From Trichoplax adhaerens (taxonomy: Eukaryota; Placozoa; Uniplacotomia; Trichoplacea; Trichoplacidae), in contig NW_002060946.1 of the NCBI RefSeq assembly GCF_000150275.1, forward strand, positions 4,005,035 through 4,069,034: a stretch of 64,000 nucleotides of DNA, written 5' to 3'. This document shows positions 23,947-39,390 of this stretch, one piece after another. Position 1 is the stretch's first letter, and every line of letters begins with the position of its first letter. The translations under genes and the position numbers were made by a program. The notes below the pieces were generated by a model. It had not been told where the DNA came from and ran no database searches. It saw only the letters and a program-made list of their open reading frames with translations.

Positions 23947-24857
23947 TGCTTAGTATAATAGAAGTACATATGCGATTGCTTTTTAACATATACGCGTAAA
24001 GGGGAATATTTTATCTCTACTTTTAATAAACCGTGATACTATCGAAGAAAAAATTCATTATTTATAGTTACATTCACCTTGTACTTAGCAGCTTATGGCT
24101 AACTCTCTTTATTCCATTGTTGAATACTAATTAATGTAAAAAATTTTGCTATTCTGTAACTTTTAATGTTATCTTTACGTGTATATCGTTTGAATTTATA
24201 ACACATCGTACTTTCGAAACTTGTCAAAGCTGAAATATTTTTAATTTATTACAATTCAGTTTGTAGCTTCTGGTCTTTGTGCGTTTTATTGGTGTCCCAG
24301 GACATCAAGTCATAGAAATTTAATAGTGATAACAAAAAGTTATTACAGTTAGAATAAAGTAGTGATGTACAGTATAATTTGTATCTTATGAAGCTGTAGA
24401 GTTTTCTCTATAGTTTGAAAGCAAGAAATTAACATTCTACATGTCATAAAATTCATGTGATTGGCGACTTTTGAATAAATTCTGTTCCCTCTGAATGGCA
24501 ATAGGATGTAAATAACTACGATCGTATTGGGAGTATTTCAAGCTACAAGTATTATGTCCTAATTATGGTATATTTTCCGTTTTATATAAAAAGACTACGC
24601 TTTATTCTTAGTACTACTTGCATAATATTGTAACGTATGTCTAGTTCAAATTGTATCCTGCGAGATTATGAGATTACATAGAAAGATTTAACTAGTGCTT
24701 TTTATACCTATGTATGTTACAGCAGAAGGCTGTAATAGGTCCTAACATAGCTGTATATTCAGCACTCAGACAGTGATGCAGTCAGTGATTAGCACCTTCG
24801 AAATGGCAGTCTCTAACATTTGGAAGTCCTAACCTTACTAAATACTGTCAATTTTCC

Positions 24858-25010
24858 CTATGGTTCTAACATAGCTATTCTGCATCATAGATACTGTACT
24901 GATCTTAGCACAAGCAGTGGTATAAGTCTAGAAGTTCTAACCATAGAGGTTCTTCTCTATGGTCCTAACATAGATATTCTGCGTCATAGGTGTTGGACTA
25001 ATCTTAGCAC
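24858..25010 (+). repeat. Two 54-bp direct repeats plus a partial third
   Basis: 24858-24911 and 24957-25010 share CTATGGTTCTAACATAG-type starts and ACTGATCTTAGCAC-type ends at about 85% by eye. A decayed third copy begins near 24739 (GGTCCTAACATAGCTG). Confidence 0.75.
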
Positions 25011-26689
25011 TTTCGAAATGTTAGTACAACTTATACTGTATAAGTCTATCTGTACAGACTGGATCAGTTATTAGACAGTAATCTCGCGTTAATTAAGCTT
25101 ACAATCGAGTAGTTACTTAAAAATACTAATAGAACAGCCGCAATAATATATTTAGTTTATAGTTGAGTAATGGGTTAAAAATATCATTAGAACAGCTATT
25201 TTAGAGATATTGTAGTTGAAGAACTATGCCCTAGTATAGGATACAGAGACTAATTTATGACAAATCCTCGATTATCGTAAGAAACTGATTAAAGAGAAAT
25301 ATCAACGTTGCGATTTTCGTCGATAATCACGAATTGGTTAGTCCACATTTAAATAATAATAGATTAGGAGGTAGATAAGAGTATTAAGCTATTAATCGAT
25401 ACTCTTTACCAACTAAACAAACCTGACGCCATTGAATCTCTTCGACAATACTCCAAAATATGTTTGGCTACAATTACCATGACGATATTCAGCTAGTCAA
25501 AATCAATCTTAAAGAATTACAGGATAATTCTCAAGAAATATAACGATTTCCTGCTTAATTAATGCTTCATCGAATAAAATTCTAAATGCAGTGGGAGGCA
25601 TTTACTCTATAGTAATGGATACTAGTGAGTTAGGAAAGATAGAAAAAACTACCTAAGAAGCACATAGCAAAATACTAAATATAGAAAAAGAAAATACGAA
25701 TGATACAATTCACAATCTGTGGTTGATGTTAGCTCGGCAGCTTAATAAATTATTCGCTACTAGTAAACCATATTTCTGAGTATATATAATACGTGTTTTG
25801 TCAACATTTAAAATGTCCAATTAATATTTTTATTAGCAAGTAATGCATTCATATCTCAATAGTGAAAAAATAGAATAAACTAAAATAGATCGTTTATGCA
25901 TCAAAATATTTCTATCTTTCCTGATAACATAAATGTAATCTTCCCTGATAATTTTGTCCATTTATTTAGATATTAGCATTAAAAAATAAAACTATATTTA
26001 GTATTCATACTTTTTATATCAGTTCAGAACATGCAATAAACTAAAATCAAGCAATTGCTATATAAATTCAGTGTGCGAAAGATGCATAAACAGTATAATC
26101 GTAAATCTACCTACTATCACATTTTTAGAATAGAAAATAAAATATTTGTATACGATTTATTCTTCAAACGGAAATTCCACTGCAAAACGTCTTCGCAACC
26201 TTAAGTAGTAGCTTTCTCAGGGTTTTTAATTAGCTCATCAAAAGTTTTGTGGCGACTCGTATCGAATAAAGAGGTTCTATATTGCAATAAAGTAATTTAT
26301 TATTAGAAAGTGGATGTCCTTGCAAGATTTTAAATTATTCAGCTGATTTTGCCAACTCAGCAATTTTAATACCCTTAACTGAAGGATTGATATGTTAGGC
26401 ATTCATCAGTGAGTGATGACGTCGTAAGTAGAATCTCTTTTTTCTTCGTGGCTAATTATAATCAGGGTTGCAACTAGCTTGATTGGATGTGTTTGTTTGT
26501 AGTCATGAGATATCAAGTAATTTTTATTCATAGCATTAAAAAGAGAATATTCAAGTATTGCCAGCATTCTTTGACGTACAGTAAAAGTAAAGTATACAAC
26601 TCTTATATGCTTAGCAGCTGTATTAATGACTGAAAGATATATCTGAGAATGACTTACTGTGGAGGAGAAATTACTATTCTATAGGTAAA

Positions 26690-27650
26690 AGGGTAATACT
26701 TCATTTCCCATTTCATACGTATACAGTCCAATGATTACTTAGTTTCTGTACAGTTTGCTTGAAACAAAGCTAATCCAAACCTTGCTAACTAATTTTATAG
26801 CAACGATGAGCTGTAGTGCTCTTGCTATTCGTTATCAAGTGAAAATATTGGTCAACAACTTTGCTGTTGTTGCTACCTTCAAGATATGAGACTCTCTGCG
26901 AAAGGATTCTCTTTAAAAACGGCTGTGTAGAACATGCAATCACCGCGTTGAGCTCTTGAATGTATTGATTCTACTTTACTGTAATTTTTATTTATTGACA
27001 CAGTTTGCTATAGCTTAGTCTTGACGACCAATACCTTATACTGTAAGGGCTTGCGGGTCATTGCATAGCTAAAGTGCTTGCAGATGAGATTTGCATTATT
27101 ACTTTGGAAAAAATGAATCATAAAATCCACCTATTCATCCAATCAATGGCTAGACATATTGCTCAACTTACTCTCTTATTTTGTTTTACCTCTCTTGGTA
27201 ATTTCTATATGCGGTATAATCTATTCTTAGTGCAAGTCCATTTCCACTACGCTATAACAAAATTCTATAGATGTAGCATCTATATTGAACAGTTTACTCG
27301 TGGAATTCTATTTATAGTCTAACCTGATTGTAGCATAGAAATACCCTAACACAAATTTAAGCTTCTTAGTACTGTACTCATCGATGTTTGTAAATAATTC
27401 TCTCTTGTGCTTTCTACATTATAAAAGCAATTCTTATAATAAGGTAAAAAGGCAAGGATTTATTTCGTATTTCACATATGCAACGACTAAGTTCTGTACA
27501 TTTTAGTTTAAACAAAAGCTAAATCATATGTTAACAATCAATTTTACAGCAAAAATGAACCGTAATGCTTAGTACTCTACTCATTAACATATAAAAATTT
27601 AATAATCAACTTTGCTGATATTCCTACCTTCAATATAAAACACTGTTTTA
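26690..27650 (+). repeat. Diverged duplication of about 210 bp
   Basis: 26690-26900 and 27445-27650 share an ordered series of blocks: GTAATACTTCATTTC-like start, TTCTGTACAGTTTG / TTCTGTACATTTTAG, ATTTTATAGCAACGATGA / ATTTTACAGCAAAAATGA, and CAACTTTGCTG with CTACCTTCAA at the end. The order and spacing argue for an old duplication rather than chance. Confidence 0.6.
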
Positions 27651-27707
27651 CTTATTATTGCAGAAATTTAAACGACATAATACAAATGTGTCAATATTGG
27701 CATGATT

Positions 27708-30700
27708 TTATCGCCTCTTAAATCTTCCGGCAGGGCCTGGTTTTGCTTTCTTTTTCCCAGCATCTTTCTTGGCATCAGTCTTAAGTAAAAAACATTAATC
27801 AAAAAATTATCCTTAAACGTTAATCTCCATAATTATAACTCCTTAGCTGTATTATTTAAAGTAATAACCTTTCGTTTGATTGCCCCAGGTGTAATTGTGA
27901 AGAAAGAGTCTAATCTTCCCTGTGTTGAAGTACCTCGTGCTTTGGAAATTTTTTCTACCCCACGACGAATTCTATCTTCACTACAATATAAACGTAAAAA
28001 ATGTATTACGCTTAGTAAGACGTAAATTTATTGCAACCATCCAAACAATTCTAACCATAACCAAATTATGACTACCGTTTCTTTACCTAAAACCTTTTTC
28101 TTCAACAAGGAATTTTACCAGTTCATCAGCATCGGGTTCAGTCCATTTTAACTGTAATATTAATTTCGTATCTTAGATGATCTATCATCGCGTATCTTTC
28201 AATTTTACTTCATAATCTATATTAGGTTTACGAGAAATACAATATTATCAATTACTTCCATATCTTCACATTTTTCTACATCAGGGTTGAGAAAGAGCAT
28301 TCTTGCATCCTATGTATGAAATAATAAGAATTATTTTTAGATTTCGGTACTTTCTAAGTACAGTACAGTAAGATGAGTCATTTTAAGTGCAACTTAATTT
28401 TCGTTGCTGTATATAATTATCAATATCATTAGTATATATAATTTGCAGAAACATTAAATATATGTTAACGCTAATGGAATTTGCTATAGTATTAATGACC
28501 ATACCTTATATGGCCAATTTTCAGGAACAGTAAACTTCTGTTCAGTAAATAAGTAAAAATTAAAATCAAGGGCTTTACTTCGAACGTCGTCTATATTACA
28601 GAGTCTAGATATTTAACTCGTTTTTAAGTTGACCTCAGAAGATATATTTTTGACGATATCTTCAATGGATTTGTATTTTTCTATTAAACCGACTGCTCGT
28701 TTCGGTCCAACACCTGTTAAAGGATTGAATGTTAAAAATCATTGTCCAATAAAGTAATCATTTTTCGGCTATTTAATCATTGAGACAAACCTTTGATAGA
28801 ATCACAGTAATCACACCCAAGTAAAATGCATAGATCGATAAACTGTTGTAAAATATTTGTAATAATAATAACAAAATAGTTATCGTATAAAAGTGCGAAA
28901 TGGATCAATTAACGATAACGCCAGCTATTTACTTGTTCCATTGAGAAATTTAATTCTTGCAACGCATTTTTCAAATGGAATTCTTGTATGGGCATTTTTC
29001 TATAACAAATCAGTTCAATAGCAACAAAAATAATTAGAATGAAAAAATTACAGTCAGACTGTATGGTGATGCAGTAATATTTAACCTGGCTTCACTAAAT
29101 GTTAGATGCCTTAACATGACATTCGACCCAAATGTTAAGGCATCCATATCCTCCGTACCGGTTGCATAGACCTAAATATACATTTAAATTATTGATAATA
29201 TAGTCTAAATGGATCTAATGACGAATGCTTTAAATACGTTGATCGTATAACGATCATTTTTACCTTTCCAGCTTTAACTAAAGCAGCACATTGTGATTCG
29301 GCCTCACATGGTGCCTACATTTAAAAACGGTTTTATGTATAGAGAAGTGGAGTATATTAGCTAGCATCATAAAGTATAATAAGTTTAATAGATTTGCTAA
29401 TGTCTGATTTTATCTTATTATCCAATGCGCTATTGTTAATGAAAAAGTATGACGCATATGCATTACAATTGATTGCGATATGCGATACCTGAACGACAGG
29501 AACACCCATCAATTTTAACAATTTCTTGCCTTCTTCGCAATGCTCAGGAGTCATTCTTACCTAAAATTGCATTCAAGGTACGGGTAATAGAAACGCTTTA
29601 AGAGCGATCCAATTTCTTTAATTTAGTTTGTAATTCTATACGCTCTATAGTTTAAACGTTACATAACTGTAGATGACTAAATTTATTCATTGTACTTATG
29701 TAAACAGCACATACGATATAACCCCTATTTGCACATAGCGTTACAGTTGTTGCTAGTAAGATAGGATTTTTATGGCATATGATTAAGTAAAAGCATACCA
29801 TTGTAGCATCATTTCAGGATTAAGTATACTACTTACAGTCCTTCTTGTAAATTTGTCAATGTTGTCAGCATCACCTGTCAAGGAATTTGTAAGTTTACAT
29901 TTATGGTAAAACTGGAACAGACATACATACATTACATAACATAGCTACCAAAGGTACAATCGAAGAAATCATTGCAACAGAATATGAATTACATACCTTC
30001 CTTTTCAGCTTCTGAAGCTTGTTTTTGAGCTTCTTCTCTCCTTTCTTGGCGACGTGCAAGCTGGAATGATACGATGAAATAGTTTATTTACAGCAAATAC
30101 TAGTTGTCTACAAGTTGCTGTCAAAGATAGGCAATAATAAGCACCGCAGATTACCTCTCCAGACTTTAGTCGAGGTGGTTTTCCATCAAAAACATAACTG
30201 TCGTTTAAAAATAGAAAGAGTAATCAGATGTAGTTATTCTAGTTGGCTTTAGTCCCTATTTTGCCTAGTAATCCAAGGAAATAACATTGATCCTTGCTTT
30301 GTATTTTTATATAGCTTAAGATCAAAATGAGAATGTGATGTAAACCGACTTACACAGGCTTTATTCCATTTTCCATCATACGAATAGTCCGATAGAATAA
30401 TCCCATCAAATGACTACAATACGAGTAGATATAAAATTTGTTAATTTATTGCAATGTTGAATAGGACTATCCTTTAAAATTTGATGATAGTATCTTTCTC
30501 ATTGTCATGGATGCTATAAAATGAAGGTATAACAACCAATAGCTCGATATTAGAGTCTGTCAACTTGCAATCTATTTACCTTGTTGTTTCTCCAGCTTCA
30601 TTGGTCAAGACATTACCATCGGATCGAACGGCAATTAAAAACTGGTATATACTCATGGAAGCATCAATCGCAACCTTACGACCTAAAATATTGGAGCAAT

Positions 30701-30945
30701 AGTGAATACTTTATGATCATTGTATGATCCATGGACGAAGATGATGATTGCTACTCCTGTCTATATCGAGTCTGTACATAATGTTATTGAGTGTCCATGA
30801 AATAATGGAAAGTAGGAGTCAACATGTCCTATTTTCGTTGCAAGATGGAAAGATAAAACCAACCGAAATAATTCTTGATTTCGTTCTCTTTAATAGCAGA
30901 TGGTGCATGATCGGCAATTAACTTTGCCAATCCATGAATTCCCAT
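27708..30945 (-). CDS. FEN1: Flap endonuclease 1
   Basis: Structure-specific nuclease that removes 5' flaps in Okazaki-fragment maturation and long-patch base-excision repair. Exons in gene order: 30945-30864, 30682-30580, 30413-30354, 30197-30155, 30060-29997, 29874-29837, 29560-29489, 29314-29264, 29171-29086, 28999-28933, 28842-28791, 28713-28634, 28537-28505, 28309-28256, 28151-28087, 27980-27869, 27779-27708; 377 aa against 380 in human. N-terminus [18 protein letters not shown]. The metal-binding acidic residues are in place: [45 protein letters not shown]. The H2TH segment reads [18 protein letters not shown]. The PCNA-binding box is [11 protein letters not shown] (QxxLxxFF), and a basic tail ([15 protein letters not shown]) follows. 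Two donors are weak (GTTAAA after 29086, GTCAAC after 28634) but the only ones that keep frame and homology. Confidence 0.97.
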
Positions 30946-31244
30946 ATTTATTTTCTTTGCAATACAGTCTTGTCTCGACGTTGATGAAGAATTGCAAACT
31001 GGGATCAACAGTCAAGAATTATTCCAAGATTGCAATGGGCAAGGCAAGGTTGTTTTCCTATCGCCTTTCGACTCTTCCTATACTATAACGTGTACGGGTC
31101 TCTCCTACGCGGTACTATACCCTACTATCCAGTATGCACGACTACTGGCATTATGAATGCAGTAGGCAAGCGTCAGAATTTAGCGCCAAAATTTTAATTG
31201 CTGCATTGTACGTACCGCCCTTACAGTACAGTCTTGGCTAGGTA

Positions 31245-31277
31245 GTGTACACTGTACACTGTACACTGTACCGTACT
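31245..31277. repeat. GTACACT simple repeat
   Basis: Three head-to-tail GTACACT units ending in GTACCGTAC, about 300 bp upstream of the FEN1 start codon. Self-complementary and related to the other GTAC clusters of the window. Confidence 0.8.
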
Positions 31278-31768
31278 GGCGGATGTTGAGTTTGTTTTCC
31301 TATTGACAAAATCCTTCTCGAGGCCCTTCCAACGCTGAGTGCTATCCTTAAGAAGAAATTTTTTCAAAAACTAAGCGATTTTTTAGCTTTAAATAACGAA
31401 AAGATTGCTCAATTTGATACCAGGGTGTAGTATATTAATTATCGATTCTATCATATTTCATTTGATACAATTTCTAAGTTGTAATATCGAAATAAATTAT
31501 ACAGTACAGCGTAGGGTGTGTTATTTACGTTTCCAGCTTTTGGATGGCAAACTAAGGTACATAGTAGTAATTAATTATGTGCTCGACTGTTCTAGCATGG
31601 ACAGTCGGAGTTCCAAGTCGAGCTACATAATGTTTAAAGTGTAGTCATTTTACGTTTGTTTCAGCAATATTTTTTCCCTTTTTCTACGCCTGAAAAGAAA
31701 AGAAACATGTTGTATGTACTGTATGAAGTGATGATTGTAATATTATTGCCCACTTATCTACTAATCAG

Positions 31769-32109
31769 GGACACTAATATACTATAAATGATGATGATAA
31801 TACGTACCTTGTACATGACGGACTTTGAGTAATAAAGTTCTCTTCTCTGAAACAGCTCTCTCTCTCTCGTCTCAGTCTATAAGCAGAAAGACATATTTGC
31901 GTATGATGATTATCGTATGTCGTAACTATAATAACAAAGATGGACACTAATATACTATTAATCATGATGATAATACGTACCTTGTACCTGACGGACTTTG
32001 AGTAATAAAGTTGCGTATCTCTCGTCTCAGTCTATAAGCAGAAAGAAAATATTATTTACAATGATCAGACGATGATTATTGTATGTCGTAACTATAATAA
32101 CAAAGATGG
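31769..32109 (+). repeat. Two-copy tandem duplication of about 170 bp
   Basis: 31769-31942 and 31943-32109 abut directly. Both begin GACACTAATATACTAT, share GACGGACTTTGAGTAATAAA and GTCTCAGTCTATAAGCAGAA, and end ATAATAACAAAGATGG. They differ by small indels in a CTCTCTCT stretch and in the middle. Confidence 0.9.
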
Positions 32110-33704
32110 TCTAGCATGTTGTCTCCAATATCAAGTTAGGGACCAGTGGAAAATCGAAAAGAAAACTGCTTGGGATTTTGCTATTCTTTGTTTTACCGAG
32201 ATAAAAGAAAAGAAAGATATACAGTAGATAGACAAGTCCATGATGCTACTTACCAACTCGTGAGTTGATTGAACTCAAGAGATATCTAAAAAATGCATCG
32301 ACATGAAATAAAATATTTTTCTACAGTAGCTCGATGATCATTGTTGCTTATTATCTAGACAATAACATTAAACATTGAATTGTGAACAACGCTGCTCAAC
32401 GAGTGCGTAGAGGTCCTTCGTCGATCGTAGTAATGTCCACTAAGATTAAAAACGTAGTCTACAGAGATGTGTTAAAGTCTTAATGTTGATGTAATTAAAT
32501 TTCTGATCTTTCACTGCTCATAATATAGTGTGCATACTCGTATTTAGGATATCAAAGATTCTATTGGATACATAAAATATTGAAAGCTGTCAACAATTCT
32601 GACTACGTTACTTAACGTTGTCAATACGTTAACCTCTTAGTTTGCCCATAAAGTAAACGCTAAACTTTATAAAGTATAGTATAACCTAAGCCTACATCGT
32701 AATCTTCAACTTGGCTATTATTTAGACTACATCAACAATCAGTCTGAGATTCACATACGAGTATACAAATTTGGATATCCGCTATTGATGTTGATTAGTA
32801 GAAAGCAAATTAAGTTGAATTAAATCGTGCTAATCTTTATGTTATTCTATCATGTTGCGGACAATCAAGCGTACAGTGAAGAAGGAACTTCAACAGAGAA
32901 ATTCGATTTTTCTCTTAAAGTCTCTGAGTGAGTGTACTGTACTCTGATGAAACTGCTCTGCTCTTTCACTTCAAGAACGTGTTTCCAAGACTGTATTTTG
33001 CTAAAACTGTCCTGCTGCTGTCTTCTAAAATTGATTTAGCATGAAGAAAAATACTGTCCATTTCCTAGCTAGTATACAGTACAGTAGGAAATGGCAGGAC
33101 TGCTAGTAAAGCGGGAGCGTTTAATTAACGGGAATTTACCAACGTAGAGATGAACTCGATCTAGCTAACCAAGATACGGCTTAGTTAACCTACTGTACGT
33201 TTGATTTACAAACACAGATACATGCCGAGCGCCCATTTTGTGAATTAAAATGGCTTTAATCGTATAAATCTTTTTACATCACAAAAAACAATATTCCTTG
33301 ACGTGCATAGATCATGTCATGTCCGTGGAGCAAATACCCTAGAATCACTCTACTGTTTGTAGCAGAAACAGCGTAATGCAGAGAGTATCATGATTGATAC
33401 ATCATTTCTTTTTACAAGTGGATAGTCCAAATTGCCCATGGAAAATGGCTTGATATTGCCCTGTCCTAATATTCAATGCAGTCCAATGATGTACGTACGA
33501 GTGCCTGCCTCGATGTGAATTTTACCATTTTACTCTACCCATACTCGAAGTTTAAGGCCAATTTTGTTTCATGTAAGACAGTTTCACAACAAGCTTTAAA
33601 CCATATTGGTTGAACACTTTTAGATCATAGTCATACCTACAGTATAGCAAGTGGCCTCGCAACGACAATACTATTGTGATGGCATTGAAATGTATTTCAA
33701 TATA

Positions 33705-33729
33705 GGAATATTGATTACGTCAATATTCC
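33705..33729. repeat. Perfect 10-bp inverted repeat, 5-bp loop
   Basis: GGAATATTGA and TCAATATTCC are exact reverse complements separated by TTACG. It lies about 300 bp upstream of the APRT start codon. No known element recognised. Confidence 0.8.
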
Positions 33730-33932
33730 TTTTATCCGCACAAGTTTATTCTTTCTTATTATCCTATTTGCTGTCATGATTTCCACGTCTATTCTCCATT
33801 GCATTGTACGTAGAGCATCTCTACTGCAATTCTTCGCCTCTGTCGTAAAGAAATGTTTAACCTTTTGAATAAATAAATGATTGGGTAAACTATAGGCCAT
33901 GACTTCCTTACGGTATAGTCTGCACTATACAG

Positions 33933-33940
33933 TATAAAAG
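33933..33940 (+). promoter_or_regulatory. Candidate TATA box of APRT
   Basis: TATAAAAG, 93 bp upstream of the APRT start codon, flanked by ACTATACAG and ACAGTAGTACTGTAC. Position and sequence fit a TATA element; AT-rich context means it could be chance. Confidence 0.4.
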
Positions 33941-34032
33941 CATAAAACAGTAGTACTGTACGCTATAGTGATCAGTTTTCGATTCGTACAGTGAGGTATA
34001 AAATTATTCCGGCACAGCGCAAAAACTGCAAC

Positions 34033-36310
34033 ATGTCTGTCCAGCTTGATCGAATTGAAAAATTGAAATCTCTGGTTTCAACTCATCAAAACTTTCCTAA
34101 ACCTGGAGTTACTTTTCGGTGATTAATCCATCCTTATATAACTCATTTTTAGTTGTAGAATGTGATGTCCTTATTGTAGAAAGAATATGCAACGAGCTTT
34201 AATTTTGACTGACCGGCAACTGAAGTACTCGTATAAAGTACTGTACGTAGTACATTGCACATTGATAGAAATAGTAGTCTAGCCAATCTGAACAACTTGA
34301 AATTATCATTCATCACTCTCTCTGTACCATGAAAATAAATAACCAATGAATAGTTTAGCTCCTATTACAGACGTAATCCTAAAGTACTAATCGAAATACT
34401 GGTTGTAATTCGGTGGTAATTGAAGCTGCACTATAATAATATCAATTACAATGCAATTTGAATTGAGCTAGCGTGGAATCCAGACAATTATTTAGACGAA
34501 GACGAATATCGACTAAATACAGTATTAGCCCGAATCGATGAGATATTTTATCAGTTTTATTGATTGACTAATCAATCATTCCATGCAATTGATGAAAGCG
34601 ACCTCTGTTGCCGCACATTACTTTACTCGCATGACGATCCTTAAATTAATTACATTAAAAATGATGTTTTTGTTAATCGCAGATATAATCCTCCTACAGT
34701 AGTTTTATCTATGTACAGTATATGTGTTGCTATTATTCCGCTTTTTAATTTTGCAATTATAGCGACAATCACTTGGTATTCTTGCAATAAAGCTAAATCT
34801 TACAGTAAATCAGTGTGCATATCACCGAGTCAATAGTACAATAATTACTCATTCGTCGATCAGTACTCGAGAGAAAGTCATCGCAGAACACGTGTCGAAT
34901 TAACTATTATCACGCTTACGACGTATATACAGTATTTCAATCTCAAATCAGTTGATCTATAATTAATCATGTTAACTACAAATTTTATATATAAATAAAT
35001 TTCAACCCTTGATGAACAGGCTATATGCAGTAGTGGCGTACACAGAAATACTGCAATAGTCAATTAGCCATACCATTGCTGTTGTATTTAGGAGATAATC
35101 TGTCATTGAAAGTAATCTACTGGTACTATGAGCCTTCTTAAAATTCCTGATTCCCTCTCATATATGATGAGCGAAGTAATTTTAAGTACGTCATGAAATC
35201 GTATTTCAGTTATCCGATATTGCTTAGTATAATTACAGACCTTTACTCTTTACAAGTATAACAATTATAATGATCAGGTAAACAAGATGAACCGATCGAT
35301 CATTCAAATTGTATGGTAAAATGGGCAACTTAATGTTACTAAATGTTTTCTAATGCGGATATACTGTATAATTTATTTAGGAATATATTTCCTATTCTAC
35401 AAGATCCCAGTGCGTTTACTGATCTTATCAATCTTATAGTTGAAGAAATTAAATCCAAGCCGCAACTTCCTGATATCATTGTTGGTAAGTCTATAGTTAC
35501 AGTAGGACAAAGCCAGTCAAATTTCAATACTATAAAGATGCAACAACGTCAAAGCTCAGACTCATAGTGACTAAAATCGACTGTTAAAATAAAAGCGACC
35601 CTTGTGTATCTGATTGCAAACTAAGATCTAACGTATGCAGTGACTCCAATTAAGATTCATTTTTGGATAATTAATTATATTATATGCATATGTTTAGGCT
35701 TGGACGCTCGTGGATTTTTGATAGCTCCTATTGTTGCTCTACGCCTGGGAATTGCGTTCGTTCCGGTCAGAAAAGCAGGAAAATTACCCGGCAATGTCGA
35801 ACAAGTTTCATATAAGTTAGAATATGGCGAAGTAAGATTCACAGTAGCATAATCGTATCTAGCTACATTCTTAAGTGGATTACTACGCTAACAAAGAACA
35901 ACATACCAATCGATCGCTTTCTTTTTAAATAATGCAAAGGATACTTTAGAGATTGAAACAGGCTCTATCAAGCCAGATCAAAACGTTGTCATTGTTGATG
36001 ATCTGATCGCACTAGGAGGTAAATTAAAACTCTTCAATACAACTATTTTAAATCATGCCTTTTTCCTTATGCTAGCTTAGTCTTTCTTTTGCATACATTT
36101 TTATGGGCAGCATCAAACATGAAAATAGAACCTTGTTAATTTTAAATGTCATACGTCTTATTCATCGTTACAGGTACAGCCTCGGCTGCATGCCGCCTAG
36201 TGCGAAAAATGTCAGCCACAATTTTAGAATGTATATCGGTAATAGAATTGGTCGCATTGAACGGTCGCCGTAAGATTGATGCCCCCGTGTTTTCAGTCTT
36301 ACAATATTAG
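34033..36310 (+). CDS. APRT: Adenine phosphoribosyltransferase
   Basis: Purine salvage enzyme making AMP and pyrophosphate from adenine and PRPP in the cytosol. Exons: 34033-34118, 35381-35484, 35698-35831, 35940-36018, 36174-36310; 179 aa, human 180. The sequence opens [15 protein letters not shown] and shows [40 protein letters not shown], and the catalytic-loop SYKLEYGE with its conserved Glu. The C-terminus (PVFSVLQY) is typical. The PRPP-binding loop reads [13 protein letters not shown], where APRTs normally have VVDDLLATGGT: a Leu replaces the usual Thr. The codon is CTA directly before the intron at 36018, so this is not a splice-choice artefact. The first intron (1.26 kb) is long for this window. 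A TATA-like box lies 93 bp upstream. Confidence 0.95.
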
Positions 36311-37355
36311 CATCCTAGGATATGACATTAATCACCTGTGTGACATGTAGTCAATTAGAGGTCCTTAATTGCTTCATAAGCACAAACTTTAAATATAAAA
36401 TTATACTGTAATAACTGCAAGCTTGTGTTACGGTTACACTTATAAATGAATAATATCCATACACATATCCTGCGGTATCTGAAATTCTGAATTATAATCA
36501 TTTATTGATTACCGCTTTATCCATGATGTAATTTAACGATGGTACTGGTACTGATATACTGTACGTCTGTACTGCTAAAAGAAATGTATATTACAAAAGT
36601 AAAAACTTAGCTGCTAACGTTAATCTGCGTATCGAAAGCTTTCCACAAACTAAAATATGTACACATTATCCCTAAAATGATTTATTACTGAAAAAGTAAA
36701 CTCTTTTATTAACCTTAATCTGTGTACTTGAAACTTTCTACCAGACTAAGAAATGCTGTCCAAAACGATTTATTATTGAACGAGCCTTAACTACATACAA
36801 TGAGTAATAATACAAAACCCTTCCGCGAAAACCGGATAAATGGCTATATTGCTTGTTAACGAGTATGATACAGATGTGTATTACCAATACCAAGTATTAC
36901 GTATTTTAAAATCATCACAAAATCTAAATTTGTTCTTGTCCAATATCGCTGACGACAAAAAGGACTAATAGACTATTTAAACTACAGTATTAAAATTACT
37001 ACATCGTGTGAACGATACGTATAGTGGTCAACGTATTCATAAAACCAATGATATACACGGCACATTACAATCTCTCAACTGGTGTAGTTAAGATAGGAAG
37101 AAAATTACCGTATTACAATACAGCTTTACAATATGAAATTCTCACATAAACAAGCACCTTTTTTAAAGATCCTAATTATGCCGGCAAGGGTTCTTAATGT
37201 AATTCACGACAAAAGAAATGGACTAGTGTAGATTTACTTAAATTATTCATACTATCAGAAATTTATACTTAGATTGATAATTACATATTAATTTTATGCA
37301 AATATCATTAAAAGTTTGCTGCGTGGTCACATAATTATCTTTTGTACATCATACA
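36311..37355. other. Convergent spacer APRT / NEDD8
   Basis: 1.05 kb of AT-rich sequence between two facing stop codons, presumably 3' UTRs plus spacer. An internal echo (36595-36680 and 36680-36770, both with AACCTTAATCTG- or AACGTTAATCTG-like words and ACGATTTATTA or ATGATTTATTA) suggests a small old duplication. Confidence 0.5.
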
Positions 37356-39211
<1,856 letters not shown>

Positions 39212-39390
39212 GGTACTCTACTTTAGGATATTGACCAGTAATTGCGAAATAAATTCGACAAGTTTTTGTGCCTTTTTGGACAAATATGGCTGGAAAGGGA
39301 GATGGCAAAGCAGTCAATCCTGCGATTCGAGGCAGTCTTGCGATAGCCAATGGACTCGTGTGGCTGTCATACAATGTGCAATACCACAAT

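Larger units (their letters stand above)
23947..27707. other. 3.8-kb gene-poor spacer, DUF445 / FEN1
   Basis: Between two converging genes. It contains three related copies of a 55-bp element (24739-25010), a region with scattered coding-like words but many stops (25270-25790), a possible isolated 3' exon on the minus strand (26201-26276), and an old duplication (about 26690-26900 and 27445-27650). I recognise no intact gene. Confidence 0.6.
30946..34032. other. Divergent spacer FEN1 / APRT
   Basis: A 3.1-kb AT-rich spacer between two start codons. It holds a GTAC-type simple repeat (31245-31277), a tandem duplication (31769-32109), a short perfect hairpin (33705-33729) and a candidate TATA box for APRT (33933-33940). 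No gene recognised. Confidence 0.6.

Noticed and set aside
25270-25790. Fragments that look coding (for example YQLNKPDAIESLRQYSK)
   Set aside because: Many stops in all frames and no family recognised; at most a decayed pseudogene, not supportable.
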